NCBI RefSeq assembly: GCF_036323735.1
Contig: NC_086037.1
Span: 61,666,002 to 61,730,001 of the forward strand
Direction of reading: 5' to 3'
DNA from: Rattus norvegicus
Lineage: Eukaryota; Chordata; Mammalia; Rodentia; Muridae
Length of the DNA stretch: 64,000 bases
The translations under genes were made by a program, and so were the position numbers. Positions 47,791 through 59,256 of the stretch are shown here, in pieces. The notes beneath the pieces were generated by a model that ran no database searches, was not told where the DNA came from, and worked only from the letters and a program-made list of their open reading frames with translations. Each line of letters begins with the position of its first letter. Positions within the stretch are counted from its first letter, which is position 1.

Positions 47791-48133
47791 AGGAAACCTA
47801 TAGAGAGGGAGGAACATGATGAAAGGCTAACATTAGGAAAGATAAAAGGTTTCACCCTGAAGAGATCTGGATCTTACCCATTGATTCCTACAGTCATTAA
47901 CTCGGTTTATCTGAAACACTGATAAACCACATCTGAGCCACATCCAGTGTCTTGCAGGAGCTGGGCAAGAGCTTTAGCTCTGATGCTCGGGTCTCTGTTT
48001 CCTGTGCTTTCTCTTAGGTTCTTTTCCCTCCGTTCGTATGTTTGTTTCTTTTTTGTCTGATTCCTACAAGTTTGTTTTTGTTTTACCTTTCGTTTACTTT
48101 TCTTATTATCCCATAGAAGCCTATTTGTTTTCT

Positions 48134-48238
48134 TTTTGGTTCTTTTTTTTTTTTTTTTTTTTTTCGGAGCTGGGGATCGAACCCAGGGCCTTGCGCTTCC
48201 TAGGTAAGCGCTCTACCACTGAGCTAAATCCCCAGCCC
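48134..48238 (-). mobile_element. ID element with perfect 15-bp target duplication
   Basis: Reverse complement of the ID body: poly(T) tail, then tcggagctggggatcg, the loop gcgcttcctaggtaagcgc, and ctaccactgagcta. gcctatttgttttct is repeated perfectly at 48119-48133 and 48239-48253. Confidence 0.97.
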
Positions 48239-48854
48239 GCCTATTTGTTTTCTAATGAGAGGCACCAAGGGGGTGGAAGAGGAAGTGGGGAGGAGTTGGA
48301 AGTAGTAGAGGGAGGGGGAAAAAACGTAATTGTATTTTGTGCAGGGGGGTGGGGGGGCTATTTTCAATACAAGGAAGGAAAGGAAGAAGTTGAGTTTAGA
48401 AAACCCAAGTAACATAAGGTGATAGCTATCGCCACCTATTGGCGGCAGGCTGAGTTGACATCTTTGCTCCAGGTTTCCTTAGATTAAAAATTTATTAACT
48501 GAAACGTCATGGTTGTTTTGAATTTTACAGCTTATGAAATATTTTGAACGATGCTGGAAGTTTAAAATAGCTAGAATTGACCCAAGGAGAGCTAGAAAAT
48601 CCAGAAAAACAAGGGGGCGACAAAAAGTGACTCATCTTGTTCTTTAAGTTACTCAGAATGTTTTCTGGGGCCAGACGAGATTCCAAGTGACTTTTTAAAA
48701 GCACATCTTTGCTACTTCTCTCCAGAAGGTGGAAAAAAGAGATTCTCAAAATTAGTTTCACAAAAATCACTACAAATGATAACATTTACAAACTGGTATG
48801 GGCTGAGAAGAGGCCCCAGGGGAAAAGGTGATTGCTGCGCACACATACAGAACC

Positions 48855-49267
48855 TGAGTTTGTAACCCCAGAACCCACATGAAAAGGGCATAAAGGTGCA
48901 CACCTGTAACCCCACTGTGTGCACCTCTGTAACCCCACTGAGTGCACACCTGTAACCCCACTGAGTGCACACCTGTAAGCTACCACTGTGTACACATTTG
49001 TAACCCCACTGCATGCACACCTGTAAGCTACCACTGTGTACACACCTGTAACCCCACTGCATGCATGCCTGTAAGCTACCACTGTGTGCACAACTGTAAC
49101 CCCACTGCATGCACACCTGTAAGCTACCACTGTGTACACACCTGTAACCCCACTGAGTACATATCTGTAATCATATTGCATGGGGTGGGGTGGGGGGGGA
49201 GCATGGAGCTGAAGATCCCTAGCCAGTTAGTGTTGTCATCCTTGTTCAGTGGGAGACTCTGTCTCTA
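48855..49267 (+). mobile_element. B4-type SINE interrupted by an internal minisatellite
   Basis: The left arm reads 'aacctgagtttgtaaccccagaacccacatg'. The right arm reads 'gagcatggagctgaagatccctagccag...cttgttcagtgggagactctgtctct', as in B4 before and after its 'cacacctgtaatcccag' centre. That centre has expanded into the tandem array at 48899-49182. Confidence 0.65.
48899..49182. repeat. Twelve-unit minisatellite with alternating 23/25-bp units
   Basis: Unit A is cacacctgtaaccccactgcatg-like (23 bp) and unit B has cacacctgtaagctaccact plus gtgta/gtgtg (25 bp). The order is A A A B A B A B A B A A'; eight A-type and four B-type units sum to exactly 284 bp. Confidence 0.95.
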
Positions 49268-49286
49268 ATTAATTAATTAATTTAAT

Positions 49287-49400
49287 TTGGGAGACACAGG
49301 TAGGCAGAGCTCTAAGTTCAAGGGTAGCCTGCTATACAGAGAAAATTTCAGGACAGCCAGGGCTACAGACAAAATCCTGTCTGGAAAAAAAAATAAAACT
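49287..49400 (+). mobile_element. Truncated B1 SINE
   Basis: 'gggagacacaggtaggcagagctctaagttca', '...ttcaggacagccagggctacagac' and 'atcctgtctggaaaaaaaa' form the 3' two-thirds of B1. It follows an (AATT)n run. Confidence 0.75.
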
Positions 49401-49599
49401 AAAATGAAATAAAAATAAGTAAGAAATAATTAACATAAAACTATCCAAACACTTGTCTCTGAAACAAGAGATTTCAAACCACTGTTTCAGAATTTGAAAA
49501 ACTAAACAAAAAAAATCAAATATTCCTGGACAAATGGCATGGTGTACTATGTTCATGAATGGGGATGAATCAGTTCTCCAAATTCTCTGTGTGTGAGAG

Positions 49600-49601
<2 letters not shown>

Positions 49602-49678
<77 letters not shown>
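49602..49678. repeat. (GT)n microsatellite
   Basis: About 38 GT units with one GA interruption. Confidence 0.97.
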
Positions 49679-50880
49679 TGCTTGTCTTTGTTGTAGGGAG
49701 TTGGTTTGGTTTGTTGAGTAACTCAGGTTGGCTTTGAACTTGCAGCATCATTGCCTCTGACTTCTGTGTGCTAGGACCATGACCAACACTACCATTCCTA
49801 GGCCTGCGCCATATTTAAATATACAGCCCTTACGTTATGTTCCTTCTGTTCCTAGCTTCCTCTCAGCTTTTATTATGAAGTGATTGTTCCTAGCTTCTTC
49901 TGGGCTTTTATCATGAAGTGATGTTCAACTTTGCAGTGTAATTTCTGTCCTGGAGTCAATCTCTGCTGTATTGCATTTATTCATTTTTATATGTTAAACT
50001 ATCCTTGCATAAGAAAAAGGGGTTTTCTATAAGGGGATGTTAAGCTATCCCTGCCGTAAGTCCAACTTGACCATGGTGTATGATCATGGTGTGCTTTTGT
50101 ATCTGGTTTGCAAGTATTTTACTGGGAGTTTTGTTGGACGTTCATCCAAGGAAAACGATGTTTAGTTTGCTTTTGGCGTGTTCTTACCAGGTTTTGCTAT
50201 CAGGGGAACACTGGTTTCATAGAACGAGTTGTGATCCTTCCCTTCTTGGTTTATGGAAGAGCTGGGAGAACATCGGTGTCAACTTCCCTTTAAAGATTCA
50301 GAAGAAGTTATGTGATTACTATCGCTTGCATCTGCATGATTTCAACATTCCTTCTTGGTTTATTTAATGACAGAAGATCACCCAAGAGTGCCCCATCCAA
50401 AATCCAAACACTTGCTACCTTTTCTGTAGTTCTTATTCTATGTGGGGTTTTATTCCACCGTGAGCTTATAAGACACAAGAAGTTATTCCGCTTCTTTTGC
50501 TTTTGTTAAGATGCACTGCATTCCCCAAATGGGACTTATTTTAGCAAAGGGTTCCATAGGCTGTTGAGAAGATGTGTAGTCTGTACCTATTGAACAAAAT
50601 AATATAGAACTCTGCAGATTTATGTCAAGCACATTTGATCAGTGGAGATTAATTCTGAATTGAACTTTATTGATCTTTCAGTTGGAATGACCTATCTTTG
50701 ACAAGAGTGAGGTATTAAAGCCACTTGATATTATCATCTCAGAACCTCTCTATCCTTCTCTCCCAACCCCCAATTAGCTTCCTGAAGTTGGGAGCCTTGG
50801 TGTTCAGTGCATGCATGTACCCAGAATTGTTCCTGGTTCCAGGAATGACCCGATCATATGTAGAAGCACACTATCACTTC

Positions 50881-51278
50881 TGTCTTAGGGTTTTATTGCT
50901 GTCAAGAGACATCACAACCATGGCACCTCTTAAAAAGGAAATGTTTCATTAAGGCTGGCTTACAGTTCCAGAGGTTTAATCCATTACTGTAATGGTGGGA
51001 GCACGGCAGCACGAAGCATGGCAGTATTCAGGCAGACTTGGTGCTAGGGGAGCTGAGAGTTCTATATCTTGATTGCAGACAGCGAAGAGAAGGCTGGATT
51101 CCACACTGGATAGAGCTTGAGCATAGGAGACCTCAAAGCCCACCCCCACAGTGACACACTTCCTCCAACAAGGCCTCACCAACTCCAACAAGACCACGCC
51201 TTCTAATAATGCCACTCCCCACAGGCCAAGCACTCAAAGGCTGAGCCTATGGGTGCCCTACCTATTCACACCACCGCA
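50881..51278 (-). mobile_element. Solo ORR1-like MaLR LTR inside L1
   Basis: On the plus strand it runs tgtcttagggttttattgctg ... cctattcacaccaccgca, the reverse complement of a TGTGGTGG...AAGACA LTR. 'cacccccacagtgacacacttcctccaacaaggcc' is a family landmark. Flanking acttc (50876-50880) and gcttc (51279-51283) are a near-perfect 5-bp duplication. No internal region. Confidence 0.75.
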
Positions 51279-52019
51279 GCTTCTAATTTTTGTTTGAAGT
51301 CACTTTGTCAGTTATCATATTAGCTCTGCCAAGTAATACTTGACTTCTATTTGCATAGTGAATTGGCCAGCTACTATCCTGTCATCTCGATTTACGAATG
51401 CCCTTGTCAGTGAGGTGTTTTTCTTACAGACAACAAATACTTGGATTTTTTTTTTTAACTCTAACTAGTACACTTGTGTCTTTAATTTTGGAAATGAAGA
51501 TTGTTTACTTTTAGGATTTTGCTGGGAAAGTTTGCTAATCTTTGTAACTTTGTACTTGGTGGTGGTAATGGGTTTTAGAGGAAGGTTTTTAATTGCTGTT
51601 TATTCTTTTTATTCTCCCTTATTAATATAGGGGTTTTCTGGTTTTACTGTGTGAAGATTGGTGAATTCTTTCTTACTTTTCCTTTGCTCATCTGCTTGTC
51701 TCATGAACTGTGTTCTTTCCTAAGCTCTCCTGGTTGAGACTGTCTTTCATCATCCTCTGGTTAGAATTCCTTTAACTATCTTCCAGAGTGTTGGCTTGAT
51801 GACGAAGAATTTCTTTCATCTCTCTAAATTTTAAAAGATAACTATGTTGGATATGGCAACATCGACTGGCAGTCATTTACATTCAAGACCTGAAATATAT
51901 TAGTTCATCCTTTCATGCAAGCTAAGGTTTCTAATGAGAGGGCAGATGCACTCCTATGCGTTTACCTCTGTAACTGAGTTGACATTTTTCTCTGATGCCT
52001 TTGAAAATGGAGTTATTTT

Positions 52020-52226
52020 TATTTTATGTGTTTCATCGTTTTGCCTGTGTGTATACATGCAAACAGTGTGCACACAGGAGGCTTTGGAGACCAGAAAGGG
52101 CATCAGATCCCCTAGAACTGGGGTTATAAATACCTGTAAGCAGTCATATGAGTTCTGGGAACTGAACTCAGGACCTCTGAAAGAGAAGCAAGTGTTCTTA
52201 ACCCCTGAGCCATGTCTCTAGCCCTT
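52020..52226 (-). mobile_element. B3-type SINE
   Basis: 'gaccagaaagggcatcagatcccctagaactgg', 'ctgggaactgaactcaggacctctg' and 'gttcttaacccctgagccatgtctctagccc' are antisense B3. Confidence 0.85.
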
Positions 52227-53374
52227 TCTATGATGCTTTTCATATTTCTTCTTGGATCTGTCCTTTTAGAGTCTTGCCTGGGATGTGTCCTGGAAAGGTT
52301 CTCCTCTGATCAGGCTACCTGGTGCTCAAGGTGCCCTTTGTACTTGGATGTTGGTTTCTTTCTCTTGATTTGAAATTTTTCTCCTATTGTTTCATCAAAC
52401 AGATTCTTAGATTCAGGTAGTTTTTGTCTCAGTTCCTTATACTCTCTGGATTCTTAGGTTTGGTCTCTTGAACACTGTAGTCCCGCTCAACTTTCTTTCG
52501 GTTTTCTTTCTTGACAATTGGGTATAGCTACTCCTCGACCTTGCCTTCCACCCCTTAGATTCGGTTAGATTCCGTTCTATCCCATCCCATTTTAAGCAAG
52601 TCTATTACTGGTGTTTTCCATTGTGCTTCTTATTTGATTTTTGGTTTTTGGGTTTTTTTTTTTTTTTGCATTTCCAACATTTCTATTTTTCATCAAAATC
52701 TCAATATAACCAAAGGTCAGAAGTGACCACAGACCATAAACTAGAAAATAAATGCTGTAAAGTGTACTGTGAAGTTCAAAACCACTCAGAGTAAATGGAG
52801 AATAGTAGGTAAACGGGATAAAGGCAGGCGGCAAAGGAGGAAAAACTGGAAGGGAAGAGGCCAGGGTAAGTAAAAGAAAATGAAAAGAAGGGGGTTGGGG
52901 AGGTAACGTCACAGAAAGGAAGGGGAAGAAGGAAGGTCCGAACCAAAGGGGGATGCGTTTAACGATAGAAAACATATAAACAAAATGTGACACAATAGGG
53001 GGACTAAAAAAATTGAAGCTTTTAAAAAATGAGATCAAGTCAAAATAGCACAGAAAGTAAAGGTGGGAAAAAAATAAAAGCGGAAACAGGGCGAAGGTGT
53101 TCGGAGGGCTGTGCAGGCAACTTCTTTCCGGTCCTCAAAAATCGATCTCCAAAGTCAATGCAGAAGAGAGGGCAACTGGACATACATGAGTACTTCGTTT
53201 ATATTTTCCGCCCCTCCAACTCCTCCCATTCCTCCAAATCCCTTCTCAAATTCACGAAGGAGGAGGGGTGAAGGAGGGTCTATGCATCTCCTGCCACTGA
53301 AGAACGCCAATCCTGGAGCCCCACGCAGACTCCACCCTGGACACCCGTACCTGGCCTCCCTACCACCTCTTCTT

Positions 53375-53455
53375 CTTTGCAGAACCGGGGACCAAGCCCA
53401 GGGCCTTGAGCACGTTAAGCAAGTACTCCATCATGGAGCTTCATCCTGGACCCCA
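53375..53455 (-). mobile_element. Possible old ID/B4-type SINE fragment
   Basis: 'gaaccggggaccaagcccagggccttgagcacgttaagcaagtactccatca' resembles the antisense tRNA-like half of ID/B4, strongly diverged. Confidence 0.4.
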
Positions 53456-54734
53456 GCGGAGTTCTTCTACGTGTGACATAAACTCACAAAAGTCCTAGGG
53501 GCTCAAAGATTACGTGAATGGAGTTCTAACATTTCATGGCTTCGTACAAGTGAGGGTCAGCCAACTTGACAGAACTTTACCTCGTGTCTGCAACTGGTTT
53601 TTGCTCAGCAGGAATTGGTAGTGATGAGAGCTACTTACTCATAGTAATAAGAATTAAATAAAAAATTCCAACGATACCTCCTGAATGAATGTAGTGTGTA
53701 GACAAGAATAGAATGTGCCCATTCAAATATCAAAGGGAAACAGCCCAGATGCAAAGAGCTTAGCGTTTGCATGCAAACGCTTTCTTAAAAAATAACTTTT
53801 TCCAGGCAGACTACACAAGAACCACACATACATCAGTCCTCCCTACTTGTGGCCTACTGGTCCTGAATGCCAGGAGCTGGTGTATGGATGCCGTCCGGGG
53901 TTCCGTGTGTACAGGTGCCTGCAGTCACAGCAAGTGACTTCCAGCTTCTCTGGTGTTTGTATCTGATTTTTACACCGCTTCTGGTGCCCTTCTGGGCTGT
54001 TCTCAGGCGCTTGCCTTGATCAAACTGCCAACCGTATTTCAGTCTAAATTCACTGTAGGGAAACTGTTCCGCCAAGGTTGGATTTTTCTTTTAATGCGAC
54101 CAAAGTAAAAATCCCTAAGTGCTAAGATAGCACATACTCTGCTTGAAGTCCATCTTCTTCTAGGTCCACGTGCTGCCAGCTGACCGAGATCTTTACAGCT
54201 CATTTTCTGCACCATTGCCACTACGGTTTCCCTTAGTTACTTCTGCACCCCACCCCACCCCCTAATTCCCACCCCCTAATTCCGGGCTGGGTTGGAGAAA
54301 GGGAAGTTTGGGGCTGATGTGTAATGTCTGGTCAAAGACAGTGTCACGGAATAAAATAAACTGCATAATAAAAGTGTTTGCGATGCATGTATTTGGGGAA
54401 ATGACACCAGAAAAGACAGATTTAAACCGAAGCGGAAGACAAGAGACGTCGGGAAAGGCTTCAGCGCGGACTGAGTCTCACTGGTGAGTACCCAGATGAG
54501 AGCGTTCTGTTTCACAGTTAGAATCCATGGTGAAGGAGTCTGTCTATGCTACAGACAGTGGTTCTCAACCGTCCTAATGCCATGACCCTTTAATACAGTC
54601 CCTCGTGTTGTGGAGACCCCCAATCTGATGGCTATCCCCAGTGGCCAACTTGACTGTATCTGGAATGAACTGTGGCCAGAGATGGAGGGGACATCTGCGA
54701 TCCAGATCTTGAAGCACAGCGGTCATGGAAAGCT

Positions 54735-54835
54735 CATGGCCCAGGTAAGGTGGCACACGCCTTTAATCCCAGGAGACAGAGGCAAGCAGATCTCTGAGTT
54801 CAAAGCCAACCAGGAACAGAGCAAGTTCCAAGTAA
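54735..54835 (+). mobile_element. B1-like SINE segment inside the LTR
   Basis: 'ggtggcacacgcctttaatcccagg', 'agacagaggcaagcagatctctgagttcaaagccaaccagg' are B1 text interrupting the LTR. Confidence 0.6.
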
Positions 54836-54930
54836 AGAGCAGCTCAAGACCGGGCTTGGTGGTCACACCTTTAATCTGGGCCACACCATCTGCTGGAGAT
54901 AAGGACAATGGAGAAGGAAGGCTCACTCTT

Positions 54931-54984
54931 ACATTTTTGGTTATGAGCCTCGCCTTTAACAGCTGAGCCATCTCTCCAGCCCAC
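54931..54984 (-). mobile_element. 54-bp mini-SINE (B2-type head only) with target duplication
   Basis: 'ggttatgagcctcgcctttaacagctgagccatctctccagccc' is the antisense of a tRNA-like B2-type head with a very short body. It is bounded by the 11-bp direct repeat ggctcactctt at 54920-54930 and 54985-54995, so the 54 bp inserted as a unit. Confidence 0.75.
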
Positions 54985-55359
54985 GGCTCACTCTTCTTCG
55001 CCCGCTGGCACTTACTTGCCAGCACATCTGTTGGAACCCACTTCTTCAGGATTCCAGCTTCTACAGAAGAGCAGGGGAAACAACTAGCCTCATGGGACTA
55101 AGCAACATAGCTGCCCATTGTTGGGTTAATTGGACTGCAGACTGTAAGTCATTTCGATAATTTCCCTTACTATATAGAGACATTGCATCCGTCCTGTGAC
55201 TCTAGAGAACACTGGCTAATACACCCAGCCATAAAAGTATTTCATTGCTACTTCATAAGTGTCATTCTGCTTCTGTTATGAATAATAATGCAAATGTCTG
55301 ATATGCAAAATATCTGATATGTGACCCCCCCAAAAAAAAGTTGAGAACTGCTGGTCTAT

Positions 55360-56010
55360 AGGAACTAGCTGGATTCTACTTATCATCTACAGTGAATAAG
55401 CTAGTGAGTTCTCTTCCCCAGGATACTGTTAGAGAGCGCACTCTGTCTCTGTCTAACCATCAATCAGACTGTCAGGGTCCTTGAAGTCACAAGACGGTTG
55501 CTGGGGTCCAGGCATCACAGTCAGTGTTCAAGGCAAAATGGAGAGGTCCCATTTAGTAAATCACTCCCTTCACTTCCCTCTCACCCACACCTATGCTATC
55601 GTTCCCTGGCCTACACCGAGGTTCTATCATCTAGGACTGAATTGGGATGCTGTTGGCTAAAATGAAGTGTGAGTGGGGAAGGCTACAGACTGAGCTGTGT
55701 ACAGTGCCTGCCGTGAAGATATTGCCCCATTTGAGCCTAGCCATCCCTTTTCTGCTCTAATAGGAAACCTAAGCCCAGGATATGTTACTCGTCCAAGTGG
55801 ATGTGAAGTCACTGCTCCAGATCTTTCCAAGATTTACCGATAGAGATCTTCACACAATACGCACCAGAATGGAAAAAAAAGCTACTTTCCACCCTACAGA
55901 GATGTGTCCAAGGGACAGTCTCCCCCAAATGATGAAAGCAGACTTTCCATCCCTAAAGAACCAGGAGGAAAAACAACATTCCGAGAGGCTGTTGACAGTA
56001 GCCAAGGACC
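55360..56010. other. No recognised gene or repeat
   Basis: No SINE, LTR or coding similarity was noticed. An 85-codon open frame from 55782 has no recognisable features. Confidence 0.35.
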
Positions 56011-56012
56011 TG

Positions 56013-56620
56013 TCTTATTCGGTTTTGCTGCTGTTATAACTGGACACCACGGGCCTAGAAGTGTGTAGTCAATGAAGGACTACTAGGTTCGTGGTCCGAG
56101 AGGCTGGGTGATGATGCGCAGCTAGGGGTTCACATCTGGCAAGCTCTTTCTTGCTGTGTGGGGACCCTGTGCAGAATCCCAAGGTAGCACAAAGTGTGAC
56201 ATAGAGAGACAAAGCAAGCACGCCACAAGGCACTCACCTCTATAAGAAAACACATGGATAAGCTTATCCCCTGAATATATCAGAACCACATGACCAGAGG
56301 CTTTACCCATAGACATTACTGACAGGGCACTGGGGGTTACTTTTGTCATTTGTTGTGGCCAAATATCTGACAGAAGCAACTCGAAAGAAGGCCTTATTTT
56401 TGACTCACAGTTCCAGGGGACAAAGTATCACGGTGGAGAAACATGGCAACAGGGGTATAAGGTATCCACAGTCAGAAAGCAGAGAGAGGTTGAAGGCTGG
56501 TGTTCAGCTCGTTCATTCTTTTTACCCTTTTTCTTTCTCTGGTACTGCAGCCCGTGAAATGCTACCTCCCCCACTCACGGTGTATTTTCCCTGGGTAGTT
56601 CAATCTCTTTCGAAACTTCC
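56013..56620 (-). mobile_element. Two decayed antisense MaLR-type LTR segments
   Basis: 56013-56260 ('ggttttgctgctgttataactggacacca', '...cttgctgtgtgggga') resembles an MLT-type LTR. 56335-56620 ('ttgttgtggccaaatatctgacagaagcaactcg', 'cctta.ttttgactcacagttcc', 'gtgttcagctcgttcattc') resembles a rodent MaLR LTR. Both are antisense and heavily mutated. Confidence 0.4.
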
Positions 56621-57619
56621 TCGCAGGTAGGTTCAAAGGCGTCTCTCCCAGGTGATCCTACATGACATCAAGTTTACAATGAAGAGCAGCCATCTGAATC
56701 TCCAACGCATAATACCCAAAGGAAAACCACTCAGCAGCAACAGCATTCATGCTCTTCTCACAGTTCTGGAACCAGCGTGGTTCTCCCTGCCTGGTTTCAC
56801 ACTGTTGATCCACACCTAGCAGCTCCGTCATGAAATACGAACGGAGGAGCCCACAGTGCCTACTGCACTGCATCCTGAATGTCCAGCAGCGTCCTGACCT
56901 CGGAACCAAGAAGCAACACACCCAGCTTCCCCATCCTCCTCTCCCGTCTCTGGCTGACCACAGTGGATCACAACACGATGATGCCAGCTCTTGGATGCCT
57001 TCCTTGTTTCTGGCAACACCATCATTTGAGAATATACTGTAGGAACCGAAATCAATATTCCTTTCTGTCTTATTAAGACTCCTGTCTGGGACTCCTGATA
57101 AGCAACCTTATTAATTTTCATGTAAATGTTTCCAGGAGAAAATAACGCAGCATTTTACAAAGGTATAAAAAGGAGGTGATTACACGCTAACTCTTTTCTC
57201 AGTATGTGGAAACCCTCTCGATTCCTGTTCATCTCTACGTTCCTTCCATAATCACTGTTCCGAAATGTGGGCACAAGTGGGTCAGCTAAATGATTAGGAC
57301 TGCTTAAACGCGCCCAATTATCTACCGAAAGAATTCTTAACCTTGGGACCCTTGGAAAAATTCCATGTCCTCCTTTAAATTAAAAGCAAAATTATTGTAC
57401 GCACATATGCCTTAGTACAGTGAAAGGATCCACAAATGGTGGCGAACTGGCTAAAGTTATACGCGCCGTTTCCCTTCAGCGGCCATGACAGGTCGCCATA
57501 AAGGTGTCGCCTTTGAACAACAGAGATGTATTTCCCCCAGAGATGTGAAACATGAAACCAAGGTACCAGCAAGGCCGTATGCTCTCCGGAGCTCTAGAAG
57601 AGAATCATTCTTGCCTCTT

Positions 57620-57865
57620 CCAGCTCCTGGTTGGGTGACATTCCAACCTGCCTCCATCCTGACGTGACCTCCCTCCCTGTGTTTCTATGGGCCTTTGTCT
57701 GTCTTTAACAAAGACACTGATGTGGGATTTAAGGACTACCCTAATCTAGTACGATCTCAACACCATCCTTACCTTAATTAGACCTGCAAAGACTCTAATC
57801 CCAGAGAAAGCCACGCCCTGAGGTTCAGGATGGACGCGAATTTTAAGGGGACACATTTCAAACCA
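57620..57865 (-). mobile_element. Possible ancient MLT1-type LTR (3' portion read antisense)
   Basis: 'gtgggatttaaggactaccctaatctagtacgatctcaa', 'cttaattagacctgcaaagactc' and '...ggggacacatttcaaaccaccaca' resemble an antisense mammalian MLT1 LTR. Confidence 0.4.
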
Positions 57866-58169
57866 CCACAGGGATCCATGATTTTAAATAGTGAGATAAA
57901 AATCCCAGACAGCAGGACCTCCACGGCCTTCAAGCTCCACCCACGGCCTTCAAGCTCCACCCACCTCACGTCTCTGACCTCATGCTCTACAGCTGTGCTC
58001 CCTCCTCCATATTGTGCCTACTCCCTCTCAAACCACTGCCCTTCTCTGCTCCTCACTCTCGCCAGACACCTTCCCTCAGCAGCTCTTGAATCTCCTTGCA
58101 CCCTTGGATGGCTGCACCTCTCAATTCTGTGTGACCTTCAGGCACCGCGTTCCCTTATCGACTCAGGAG

Positions 58170-58344
58170 AGTAAAGATTCATTATAGTTATATGCGTACA
58201 CTGTAGCTGTCTTCAGACACACCAGAAGAGGGCATCAGATCCCATTACAGATGGTTGTGAGTCACCACGTGGTTGCTGGGAATTGAACTCAGGACCTCTG
58301 GAAGAGAATCAATGTTCTTAGCCACTGAGCCATCTCTCTAGCCC
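58170..58344 (-). mobile_element. B2 SINE
   Basis: Plus strand: 'cactgtagctgtcttcagacacaccagaagagggcatcagatccc', 'gttgctgggaattgaactcaggacctctggaagag', 'gccactgagccatctctctagcccc', a complete antisense B2. Confidence 0.95.
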
Positions 58345-58863
58345 CAGACTTAGCCACTCTTAAGACTGTATTTCCTTCAAAAAGATTTGACAGTAGGAAC
58401 CTCCATGCCTGACCAAACGACACCATGCTCACAAAGCGAACATTCATCAATCCTTCCTAAATTCTTTCATGAGGCAGCCTACACTGTGCAACCCACTCCC
58501 AGGAGGTAGGCATTATATCGCTCTCATTTTATAGACTGTGGGAGTGTGCTCATACAAGTATGGCACCTGTATGGCGTTGTTTTGCTAGCAATGACTTAGA
58601 ATCAAGGTTCAGGGAAGTCTAGAGGCCAAGCTCTTGACCATGAAGAATGTGCTCAGACTTATGCTTAGGTACCAGGAGAGATGGTATGCCTAGAACAAGA
58701 CAAAGTCTGGAGGCGAGCAGGAAGTGGGATAGACCCACATCTTGTGAGATAAACTGTCACCTGTATGAAAGGGTTAACAGCAACAGTGAGTGTGTGATGG
58801 GAATCCAACTGGGACACTCCATTGGAGGAGATCTCAGAGGCGATCATATTTCCTTTGTTTGAT

Positions 58864-58908
<45 letters not shown>
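58864..58908. repeat. (GT)n microsatellite
   Basis: About 22 GT units, followed by imperfect TG-rich sequence to about 58965. Confidence 0.97.
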
Positions 58909-59256
58909 TGTATGCTTGTCTGTGTGTGTTGTCTGTGTGGTGTGTCCATGCATGTGTGACTGTGTTTCTCCATATTTACTCTTGCTATGCAATCCTCTGT
59001 GCCACCTCTCAATTCAGCCAGGAAGACCATCAGCAAATGAGGCTGCTAGGTCTTGTAGCCCTAGAAACAAACTCCTGCAAACCTTTCTAAAACACTTACT
59101 CTGTGCCGTGTTATCAGCGACAGAAAATTCACTCTTTCTACCTGAGCATAATTCAGTCTGATGACGTCAGAGTGAAGAACTCAGGTCACCATCTCAGTAA
59201 ACCCTAACCTTAGCTCTGCACTTGGCTCTTGAAGTCTGTAAAACTGTTGTAAAAAT

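Larger units (their letters stand above)
49960..52700 (-). mobile_element. Minus-strand L1 LINE fragments, interrupted
   Basis: 'ccttgcataag', 'ccaacttgaccatggtgtatgatcatggtgtgcttttgtatctggtttgcaagtatttta' is antisense L1 ORF2. Related AT-rich antisense L1-like text continues to about 52700 on the other side of an LTR (50881-51278) and a B3 (52020-52226). No open frame of significance. The boundary and unity of the fragments are uncertain. Confidence 0.6.
54626..55223 (+). mobile_element. MaLR-like LTR nested in the hAT element
   Basis: It starts tgatggctatccccagtggccaacttgactg, carries 'acacctttaatctgggccacaccatctgctgg', 'cccacttcttcaggattccagcttctacagaag', 'cattgttgggttaattggactgcagactgtaagtca', and ends 'actggctaataca'. 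This is a well-known rodent LTR layout whose family name I will not guess. It is itself broken by a B1-like segment and a short SINE. Confidence 0.55.
54556..55353. mobile_element. hAT-like (URR1-like) DNA transposon split by an LTR
   Basis: The left part 54556-54625 starts with the terminal sequence cagtggttctcaacc and includes 'accctttaatacagtccctcgtgttgtgg'. The right part (about 55226-55353) reads 'ccataaaagtatttcattgctacttcataagtg' and ends 'gttgagaactgctg'. Joined in order they match the element at 22522-22735. The gap is the LTR at 54626-55223. Confidence 0.65.

Noticed and set aside
48899..49182. CRISPR-like array (regular 23-25 bp repeats)
   Set aside because: Units are contiguous tandem repeats without unique spacers, inside a SINE in mammalian DNA.
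54610..54966. 118-codon open frame with plausible-looking N-terminus
   Set aside because: It reads through hAT, LTR and B1 sequence, so the open frame is accidental.
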